64,000 bases of DNA, taken from positions 31,939-95,938 of the forward strand of contig PHBH01000016.1 in NCBI GenBank assembly GCA_002840535.1. Direction: 5' to 3'. The DNA is from Deltaproteobacteria bacterium HGW-Deltaproteobacteria-15 (GTDB lineage Bacteria > Desulfobacterota > DSM-4660 > Desulfatiglandales > HGW-15). Below the pieces are notes generated by a model that was given only the letters and a program-made list of their open reading frames with translations, made no database searches and was not told the DNA's origin. Of the stretch, positions 15,335 through 21,688 are shown one piece after another (within the stretch, counting starts at the first letter, position 1; each line of letters starts with the position of its first letter). The translations under genes and the position numbers were made by a program.

Positions 15335-16717
15335 ATGAAGGATTTTGATGTCGTAGTCCTCGGGGGCGGCCCAGGAGGATATGTGGCTGCGGTCCGATCC
15401 AGCCAGTTGGGACTCCGCACCGCATTGGTGGAGAAGGAAAACCTGGGTGGAGTATGTTTGAACTGGGGCTGCGTCCCCACCAAGTCGCTGCTGCAGAATG
15501 CGGAGGTCGTGCATCTCCTCTCGAGAGGAAGAACCTTTGGTTTCGAGGTGGATCATCTATCCGCGAATTTTGCCGAGGCCCACAAGCGGAGCAGAAGCGT
15601 GGTGACACGGCAGATCAGACGCATTCAGCTCCTGATGAAAAAATACTCGATCGCAGTATATGAGGGCGCCGGAAGGCTGAAGGGCACAAATCAGGTGGAG
15701 ATCGAACCCTCCGGGGAAAGGCTGAGCGCAAGGAACATCATTATTGCAACGGGGGCGCGGCCCAGGGAGCTGCCGGGAAATCCGTTCGATGATGAAAGGG
15801 TTGTCCAGTACAGGAAAGCAGTGGACCTGAAAGAGCTGCCCTCTTCGGCAGTGATAGTCGGTGGAGGCCCTATAGGAATGGAGTTCGCCACCCTCTGGAC
15901 ACGCTATGGGGTAAAGGTCACGGTCCTCGAGATGCTGCCGCACATTCTCCCCCTGGAAGATGAAGATATCTCGGCAGAGGCGGAGAAACAGTTCAAGCGG
16001 TCGGGTATGCACGTTTTTACGGGAGCCCGGGTTGAAGAGATCCGCCGGGACGATAAGGGCGCCAAAGTCAGGTTTGTCACAGGAGGCAAAACCGAAGAGG
16101 TCACTGCTGACAAGGTCCTGGTGGCCGTTGGTTTCGCGCCGAACAGCGAGAACCTTGGACTGGAGCAGTCGGGGGTTTTTGTGACCCGCGGATATGTCGA
16201 CATCGACCTTCAAATGCGCACCTCCGTCCCGAACATCTATGCGATTGGCGATGTAACAGGGAAATCAGGGCTGGCCCACACCGCTTCGGCACAGGCAATG
16301 ATTGCCGCTGAAGCCATTACAGGACGTCCGACGGAAGCCCTGGACTACCGCAATATTCCACGCTGCACGTATGCCTATCCTGAGTCCGCCTCAGTGGGCC
16401 TTACCGAAAAGCAGGCACGAGAGCAGGGTCACGAGGTGATGGTTGCCCAAGCTCCTTTTGCGGCAAATGCCAGGGCCTTGGCAATGGACGAGAATTTCGG
16501 ATTTGTAAAGCTCGTGGGGGAAGCTGCCGGGAAGAAGCTCCTGGGCGTTCACCTCATCGGAGCCCACGTGACGGAGTTGATCGCAGGCCCGGCGGCACTG
16601 GTCAGAAAGGGCGCAAGGGTGGAAGAACTGGGATGCACGGTTCATCCCCATCCCAGCTTGAGCGAAACGCTCATGGAGGCTGCACATGCACTGATGGGGC
16701 ACGCCATCCACATTTAG
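15335..16717 (+). CDS. lpdA: Dihydrolipoamide dehydrogenase-type flavoprotein disulfide reductase
   Basis: 460 residues from the ATG at 15335; the frame is open upstream but runs through dispersed repeat sequence. FAD-binding GGGPGG (10-15), the redox-active disulfide CLNWGC (Cys41 and Cys46) and a second Rossmann motif VIVGGGPIGMEFA are present. The C-terminal catalytic His-Glu pair is in HPHPSLSETLMEA. Lpd reoxidises dihydrolipoyl groups with NAD+. No E1/E2 or glycine-cleavage genes are nearby, so the thiol partner is unknown; the glutaredoxin-fusion protein encoded next may be it. Confidence 0.88.
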   Translation: MKDFDVVVLGGGPGGYVAAVRSSQLGLRTALVEKENLGGVCLNWGCVPTKSLLQNAEVVHLLSRGRTFGFEVDHLSANFAEAHKRSRSVVTRQIRRIQLLMKKYSIAVYEGAGRLKGTNQVEIEPSGERLSARNIIIATGARPRELPGNPFDDERVVQYRKAVDLKELPSSAVIVGGGPIGMEFATLWTRYGVKVTVLEMLPHILPLEDEDISAEAEKQFKRSGMHVFTGARVEEIRRDDKGAKVRFVTGGKTEEVTADKVLVAVGFAPNSENLGLEQSGVFVTRGYVDIDLQMRTSVPNIYAIGDVTGKSGLAHTASAQAMIAAEAITGRPTEALDYRNIPRCTYAYPESASVGLTEKQAREQGHEVMVAQAPFAANARALAMDENFGFVKLVGEAAGKKLLGVHLIGAHVTELIAGPAALVRKGARVEELGCTVHPHPSLSETLMEAAHALMGHAIHI

Positions 16718-16742
16718 CAGGTTGCTGAAAACTTGATTTAAA

Positions 16743-16774
16743 CCTTCGTGCTCTTCGTGTCCTTCGTGGTGAAA
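16743..16774. repeat. CTTCGTG dispersed repeat arm
   Basis: CCTTCGTGCTCTTCGTGTCC followed by TTCGTGGTGAAA, the same family as at 11554-11640 and 17844-17866. Confidence 0.6.
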
Positions 16775-16834
16775 GCAAGGCAGTTAAACTGCGAAGCGCG
16801 GCAATAATAGGACTTTTTCACTGAGGAGTCGTCG

Positions 16835-17686
16835 ATGGAAAAGATAATCTATACGGCCACAGGGTGTGCCCGGTGTAAAATCGCAAAAAAGTTTATGGCT
16901 GAGAAAGGAATCGATTATCGGGAGTTCGACATCAAGGGAGATGGAAAGGATTCCTTCGGGCAGTTTTACAGGAATAACCGCAGCGCGATTTTCAGGGGCA
17001 AAGAGGGGATCGAGTTCCCGGTCTTTGTCGACGGCGGATTCATCCGGCAGGGAGTGGGAGTGGTGGTCGCCTATCTGCATGCCGGTACGGCGCTGGACGG
17101 CTTCATCGGCCGGAGCGACCTTTCCCACGGATGGATGGACGGCATTCACGTGTCGGGCGGGGATCCCTCCCTGGCCGACAGTCTTATCCTCGTTTTGAGT
17201 TTTCTCAAGAGGCAGGGGCTGAAGCTTCAGCTCGACACGATGGGGAGGAATGCGTCGCTCCTGGAGAGGCTGCTCGGCTCCGGGCTGGGCGACCGGGTAA
17301 TCATGGAAGTGAGAGGACCCTTGAATCTCCTTTGCAGCACAGGGGCCGGAGGTGTCGACCCGGCTGAGGTCAAAAAGACGATCGCACTCGTGGCAAAGTT
17401 CCCGGAATACCGGTTCATAACCACGGTAACCCCTGTTGTGCGGCAGGAGGACCCGTTCGAGGTCAGTTATTTGACCCCGGAGGAAGTCGGGGAGACAGCC
17501 CGGCTCATTCAGGAAGCAACCGGGAGCCAAAAACAACCTTACCTGCTGCGGTTGTTCGATCCGGAAACCTCTGCGGATAAACGGATCAGCTCCATGGAGA
17601 AGCTTCCAGCCGACGCTCTTTTCAAGTATCGCGCAGCGGCGCGCAGGCACCAGGTCATGGCGGATATCGAAAAGACAACGACGTAG
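16835..17686 (+). CDS. Glutaredoxin domain fused to a radical-SAM-like barrel lacking the Cys motif
   Basis: 283 residues. Residues 1-80 are a glutaredoxin-like domain with CARC (Cys11, Cys14) and a cis-Pro segment (EFPVFVDGG). From about 100 the sequence follows the activating-enzyme (NrdG/PflA-like) radical SAM barrel: GIHVSGGDPSLADSL, LKLQLDTMGRNASLLERLL, VIMEVRGPLNLLCS, YRFITTVTPVV. The canonical CxxxCxxC that binds the cluster in such enzymes should lie before this point, and it has been replaced by the glutaredoxin domain. The protein may be a SAM-fold binding module without radical chemistry, or use an unusual cluster. Its neighbours are Lpd and the ASST-like protein. Confidence 0.7.
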   Translation: MEKIIYTATGCARCKIAKKFMAEKGIDYREFDIKGDGKDSFGQFYRNNRSAIFRGKEGIEFPVFVDGGFIRQGVGVVVAYLHAGTALDGFIGRSDLSHGWMDGIHVSGGDPSLADSLILVLSFLKRQGLKLQLDTMGRNASLLERLLGSGLGDRVIMEVRGPLNLLCSTGAGGVDPAEVKKTIALVAKFPEYRFITTVTPVVRQEDPFEVSYLTPEEVGETARLIQEATGSQKQPYLLRLFDPETSADKRISSMEKLPADALFKYRAAARRHQVMADIEKTTT

Positions 17687-17721
17687 TTGTCTCCTGAAAA
17701 CGGTCTGAAAATCCCCTCTGT

Positions 17722-17787
17722 CTCCCCTTTAATAAAGGGGAGGACTTGCCCGGTATCCCCCTCTAAAGGGGGACCAAGGGGGATTTG
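17722..17787. repeat. Tandem C/G-run hairpins of a dispersed intergenic repeat
   Basis: CTCCCCTTT-AAT-AAAGGGGAG (17722-17742) has a perfect 9-bp stem. TCCCCCT...AAAGGGGGA (17756-17773) forms a second hairpin, followed by CCAAGGGGGAT. Further CACGAAG arms lie at 17797-17812 and 17844-17866. Together these fill most of the gap between 17687 and 17940; no gene is seen. Confidence 0.65.
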
Positions 17788-17943
17788 GTCGTACACGATG
17801 AGCACGAAGAATGGAACCGATCCGTCCGATAGGTCCACTCCCTCTTTCGTGCTCTTCGTGGTGAAAGCCAGGCCCTCTGCTCACTTCTTCAGACCCCCAT
17901 GCCCAAACTCTGCGCCATTTTCAATAAAGTGTTACGGTTTTTC

Positions 17944-17974
17944 TTGACGGGCAGCCCTGTAGATTGTAGACAAT
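17944..17974 (+). promoter_or_regulatory. Candidate promoter with an overlapping GntR/FCD operator
   Basis: TTGACG at 17944-17949 could be a -35 box. ATTGTAGACAAT (17963-17974) is an inverted repeat (ATTGT...ACAAT) of the type bound by FadR-subfamily GntR regulators, and it covers the expected -10 region. It sits 23 bases before the TTG start of the GntR gene, suggesting autorepression and control of the downstream catabolic genes. Confidence 0.5.
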
Positions 17975-17997
17975 AGACAATTTAAAGGAGCCTCGAT

Positions 17998-18666
17998 TTG
18001 CTGAAGGTCGAATCCATAGTGGATAGCGCCAGGAAGTATCTGGAAACCTGCATCTTCAGCGGGGAATACAAGCCCGGTCAACAGGTAAAGGAACAGGAGG
18101 TCGCTTCTTCCCTCGGGATCAGCCGTCCTCCCATCCGGGAGGCGTTCAAAATCCTGGAGGCTGAAGGGTTCCTGAGAAGAGAGCCTCGGCGGGGCGTCTT
18201 TGTCTCGGATCTTACAGGCGTGGACATTTGGGAGATCTACACCTTGAAGATCGCGTTGTACTGCCTGGCCGTAACGCTTGCAATCGACAAGATGTCCGAT
18301 GCCGATTTTCACAGACTGGAAGGAATCGTCGATGAAATGGAGGCGATTGTCCTGCGTCCCGGCAAGAAAGATATTTTGAAGTACGAGGATCTGAATCATC
18401 TTTTCCACGAAACCACTGCAGAGATCGCCGGGCACGGAAGGCTCAGGAAAATCCAGCAGTCTTTGAACAACCAGGCAAAACGCATCGCGGTGGGATCTTT
18501 TTCGGATCCAAAACATCTCAAAGAGTCGTGCAGGTACCACCGAAAAATTCTTGAAGCCGTGAAAGCCAAGAACAAAGAATTGGCAGAGCAGTTGACCAGA
18601 GAGCACATTGTAAAAGGGCTGGTCATCCAGGAAGAACTCTTCAGGAAAAAAGGCAAATCTTTTTGA
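17998..18666 (+). CDS. GntR-family (FadR subfamily) transcriptional regulator
   Basis: 222 residues from a TTG start with AAAGGAG seven bases upstream. The N-terminal winged HTH (KEQEVASSLGISRPPIREAFKILEAEGFL) is followed by an all-helical FCD ligand domain with conserved histidines (NHLFHETTAEIAG; RYHRKILEAVKAK), which usually bind a metal-chelated carboxylate. The downstream genes encode N-heteroaromatic catabolism, so the effector may be nicotinate, 6-hydroxynicotinate or a later acid. The end lies 51 bases before the aldehyde dehydrogenase start, in the same direction. Confidence 0.9.
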   Translation: MLKVESIVDSARKYLETCIFSGEYKPGQQVKEQEVASSLGISRPPIREAFKILEAEGFLRREPRRGVFVSDLTGVDIWEIYTLKIALYCLAVTLAIDKMSDADFHRLEGIVDEMEAIVLRPGKKDILKYEDLNHLFHETTAEIAGHGRLRKIQQSLNNQAKRIAVGSFSDPKHLKESCRYHRKILEAVKAKNKELAEQLTREHIVKGLVIQEELFRKKGKSF

Positions 18667-18716
18667 AAGAACCGCGAGTCCTGAGGGATTCGAGATGGAA
18701 TGGGAGGATTGGAAGG

Positions 18717-20198
18717 ATGTTATTGGACGAAGTGAAAAGCCATTATGGCAGATTGAAGCTGCTGATTGACGGCGAATGGGTCGAGTCCCGTTCCACACAG
18801 ATCCAGCAGGACACAAATCCCGCTACCGATGAGGTGATCGCCGAGTTTCCCGTGGCCACTCACGAGGAGACTATTCAGGCAATCGAGGCGGCGCAAAAGG
18901 GTTTTCAGAAGTGGCGAAACGTCTCTATTCGAGACCGGGCATATATGCTTTTCACCATGCACGGCAAGTTCCGAGAGCACTTTGAGGAGATGTGCCGCAC
19001 TCTCACGCAGGACCATGGAAGGACAATTGACGAGGCAAGGGGATCGGTTGCACGGGTGCTGGAAAACATCGAGTCAGCGTGCTCGGCGATTTATCACATG
19101 CCTAAGGAAAACGAAACCGTGCTGAACCTTGCCAACGGCATCGATGAGTACCTTTACTGGGAGCCTCTGGGAGCGTTCCTGATCATCACCCCGGGAAACA
19201 TCCCCATGCACGCCTGGTCTTCCTTTGTGCCCTATGCCCTGGCCGCCGGCTGTACGGTAGTCATCAGTCCGAGCAGGCAAGATCCGATTGCGGCGGAAAC
19301 CATTAACAGGGTCGCCCTGGAGGCCGGTTTTCCCAAGGGTGTGATCAACATGGTCTATGGGGGAAGAGCGGTCAACAAGGAAATCCTCTCCCATCCTTAC
19401 ATCAAAGGGGTAGGTTTCATCGGCTCAAACAGGGCGGGCCATGAGCTCTTCGAGACGTGCGGAAAACTCCGGAAGACTTCTTCCATCAACGGCAACGGCA
19501 AGAACACCGTGGTGATCATGCCCGATGCGGACATCGACACGGCAATCCCCTGGCTTTTGAGAGGCTGCTTCGGGATGACCGGACAGCGCTGTCTGGGAAC
19601 GGACAATGTGGTGGTCATTGGAGACATCTACGACGAGGTGAAGAGGAAGTTCAAAGAGGCTGCCGCGAAAATGAAGCTCGGGTACGGCCTGGAGACAGAG
19701 ACCACGATGGGGCCGTATGCCACCAGGGACGTGATGCAGAATGTCCTCAACTGGACCGAGCAGGCCCTCAAGGACGGGGCCAAAATGGTGCTGGATGGAA
19801 GGACTGCCAAAGTCAAGGACTATCCCAAAGGGTACTTCATGGGCCCGATCCTTTTGGAGGACGTGAATGTAGATATGCCGAGTGCAAAGGTAGAGGCCTT
19901 CGGCGCCGTGGCTGCCCTGATCAGGGGAGAGAGCATGGACCAGGCAATCGAGTGGATCAATACCAAGACCAACCTGGGCCACTCCGCCTGCATCATGACA
20001 TCGAGCGGAAAGAACGCCCGGAAATTCACCCGGGAGGTCAACGTGGGCAATGTGGGGGTCAATGTCGGTGTGGCCCAGCCTTATGCCTTCTTCCCGCTGG
20101 GTTCAAGAAGGGACTCCTTTGTGGGCAGCGCAAAATCCAGGCTCGCCTCAATGAGGCTGTTCATGGATGAGAAGACGGTTACCACAAGGTGGGTTTGA
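18717..20198 (+). CDS. CoA-acylating aldehyde dehydrogenase, methylmalonate-semialdehyde dehydrogenase type
   Basis: 493 residues from the ATG at 18717; an in-frame upstream start at 18663 would add a non-family tail. ALDH fold with the cofactor loop LIITPGNIPMHAWSSF and nucleophile Cys292 (GQRCLG). Where hydrolytic ALDHs have the base Glu (ELGGK), this protein has NGNGKN (258-263), matching the Asn-containing block of methylmalonate-semialdehyde dehydrogenases. Those release an acyl-CoA with loss of CO2 instead of a free acid. Next to enamidase, whose product 2-formylglutarate is a 2-substituted malonate semialdehyde, I infer the product here is glutaryl-CoA. The family call is good; the substrate is inference. 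Confidence 0.85.
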   Translation: MLLDEVKSHYGRLKLLIDGEWVESRSTQIQQDTNPATDEVIAEFPVATHEETIQAIEAAQKGFQKWRNVSIRDRAYMLFTMHGKFREHFEEMCRTLTQDHGRTIDEARGSVARVLENIESACSAIYHMPKENETVLNLANGIDEYLYWEPLGAFLIITPGNIPMHAWSSFVPYALAAGCTVVISPSRQDPIAAETINRVALEAGFPKGVINMVYGGRAVNKEILSHPYIKGVGFIGSNRAGHELFETCGKLRKTSSINGNGKNTVVIMPDADIDTAIPWLLRGCFGMTGQRCLGTDNVVVIGDIYDEVKRKFKEAAAKMKLGYGLETETTMGPYATRDVMQNVLNWTEQALKDGAKMVLDGRTAKVKDYPKGYFMGPILLEDVNVDMPSAKVEAFGAVAALIRGESMDQAIEWINTKTNLGHSACIMTSSGKNARKFTREVNVGNVGVNVGVAQPYAFFPLGSRRDSFVGSAKSRLASMRLFMDEKTVTTRWV

Positions 20199-20324
20199 AA
20201 GGTGTCAGGTGTCGGGTGTCAGCATAGTAGTTCACTAGTTTCCTGACACCTGAACACTGAAACCTGACACCTGAACACTGAAACCTGAAACCTGAAACCT
20301 GAACACTGACCCCCGACACCTAGT
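20199..20324. repeat. Degenerate CCTGAAA/CCTGACA tandem repeat with an inverted arm
   Basis: GGTGTCAGGTGTCGGGTGTC at the left is complementary to the repeated GACACCTGAACACTGAAACC units that follow up to about 20324. A large hairpin can form between the dehydrogenase and the molybdenum-hydroxylase genes. Units are 7-14 bases with drift and there are no spacers. Confidence 0.75.
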
Positions 20325-20336
20325 AAGGAGAATCCC

Positions 20337-20831
20337 TTGGCTCAACCACTGAAGATCGTGCCGATATCGTTCAAGGTCAACGGCCGGCCGGTTTCACTCG
20401 AAGTGGAGGCCGGTGAAACGGCCTTGCACGCCATACGGGAGAGGCTGCATCTCACCGGCGCCAAGGAAGGCTGCGGGATCGGGGAATGCGGCGCGTGCAC
20501 GATCCTCGTGGACGGGAAGGCCGTAAACGGCTGCCTTATGCTCGCTGCCCAGCTCGATGGAACCAGCGTACGAACGGTGGAGGGCCTCTCAGAGGGCGAA
20601 TCCCTCCACCCCCTGCAGCAGGCCTTTCTCGACCACCATGCGGTACAGTGCGGTTTCTGTACGCCCGGGCTCCTCATGAGCACGGTGGCGCTGCTGGAAG
20701 AGCATCCCCGTCCCGACCGCACGACGATCGCGGACGGGCTTTCGGGCAATCTCTGCCGCTGCACAGGTTACAAGCAGATTTTTCAGGCAGTGGAAGCGGC
20801 CGCGGAGCGGAAAAAGGAGAACACGAAGTGA
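20337..20831 (+). CDS. [2Fe-2S] subunit of a molybdenum hydroxylase (nicotinate dehydrogenase-like)
   Basis: 164 residues from a TTG start with TAAGGAG six bases upstream. The plant-ferredoxin cluster ligands are Cys46, Cys51, Cys54 and Cys66 (GCGIGECGACT...GC). The second, C-terminal cluster is bound by Cys105, Cys108, Cys140 and Cys142 (QCGFCTPG...LCRCTGY). In xanthine-dehydrogenase-family enzymes this small subunit relays electrons from Mo to FAD. It overlaps the FAD subunit by four bases (GTGA). In this locus the expected reaction is hydroxylation of nicotinate to 6-hydroxynicotinate (NdhS role). Confidence 0.93.
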   Translation: MAQPLKIVPISFKVNGRPVSLEVEAGETALHAIRERLHLTGAKEGCGIGECGACTILVDGKAVNGCLMLAAQLDGTSVRTVEGLSEGESLHPLQQAFLDHHAVQCGFCTPGLLMSTVALLEEHPRPDRTTIADGLSGNLCRCTGYKQIFQAVEAAAERKKENTK

Positions 20832-21688
20832 GGTCGGACGTGGAATATGTCAGACCCGCAAGCCTCGAAGAAACAGTCGGTTTCCTGTCCGTTCACGGCC
20901 CGGAGACCAAGCCGCTTGCCGGCGGGACCGACCTGCTGATCGATATCAGATCCGGCAAGTGCAATGCCCGCTACATCATGGATGTTACGCGCATCCCCGA
21001 ATTGCGCGGGATCGTTGTGACAGAGGAAGGCCTTTCAGTAGGGGCAGGCGCCACTATCTCGGAGATCGCGCGCTCGGAAGAGGTCAAGCGATACGCCCCA
21101 GTGCTTTGGAAATCCTGCCTTACCTTCGGAAGCCCGCAGGTTCGCAACACAGCGACCATAGGCGGCAACATCGCGAACGCTTCTCCGTCCGCAGACACCG
21201 TCCCCCCGCTGATCGTTCATGAAGCTGTGGCAGTGCTCGCAGGCCCGGAGGGCGAGAGGCGGATACCGGTAGAGCAATCGGCGGCCGGGCCGAACCGGAG
21301 CAACGTCGGCCCCAGGGAACTGATCGTGCGTTTCATCCTGAAGCCCGCTGAAGGCGGTTTCTCTGAATTTTTGAAGATCGGCAGGCGCAAGGCGCTTGCG
21401 ATCGCCCGGGTGAGCATGGCCGTGCTGGCGGAAAGAGACGCCGGGGGCGCGATCAGTTTCATCCGGTTCTGTCTCGGGTCGTGCACCCCGGTTGCCTGCA
21501 GGATCAGAGAAGTGGAGGACTTTCTGCTCGGGAAGATCCCAGAGGAAACCGTGGTGGCCGAAGGAGGGAGGCTTGCGGCCCGGAAAATGATCGAGATTTC
21601 CGGCAGGAGACCTACGACGGTCTACAAAGAGCAGGCCGTAAAAGGGCTTTTCATGCGGCTGCTGTATCCAATGGTGAAAAATGACTGA
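20828..21688 (+). CDS. FAD-binding subunit of the molybdenum hydroxylase
   Basis: 286 residues from a GTG that overlaps the previous stop; a longer open frame upstream is only a shadow of the 2Fe-2S gene. FAD contacts are seen in PLAGGTDLLIDIRSG and in SPQVRNTATIGGNIANASPSAD (TIGGN motif). The CO_deh_flav_C domain includes FLKIGRRKALAIARVSMAV. It passes electrons from the Fe-S clusters to the external acceptor (NdhF role). It overlaps the large subunit by eight bases, which implies coupled translation and equal stoichiometry. Confidence 0.92.
   Translation: MRSDVEYVRPASLEETVGFLSVHGPETKPLAGGTDLLIDIRSGKCNARYIMDVTRIPELRGIVVTEEGLSVGAGATISEIARSEEVKRYAPVLWKSCLTFGSPQVRNTATIGGNIANASPSADTVPPLIVHEAVAVLAGPEGERRIPVEQSAAGPNRSNVGPRELIVRFILKPAEGGFSEFLKIGRRKALAIARVSMAVLAERDAGGAISFIRFCLGSCTPVACRIREVEDFLLGKIPEETVVAEGGRLAARKMIEISGRRPTTVYKEQAVKGLFMRLLYPMVKND

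Noticed and set aside
20199..20324. Possible CRISPR array
   Set aside because: The units are 7-14 bases, degenerate and without unique spacers; it is a simple satellite.
20486..20827. Extended N-terminus for the FAD subunit of the Mo hydroxylase
   Set aside because: The extension is only the second frame of the 2Fe-2S subunit gene; homology begins at the overlapping GTG at 20828.
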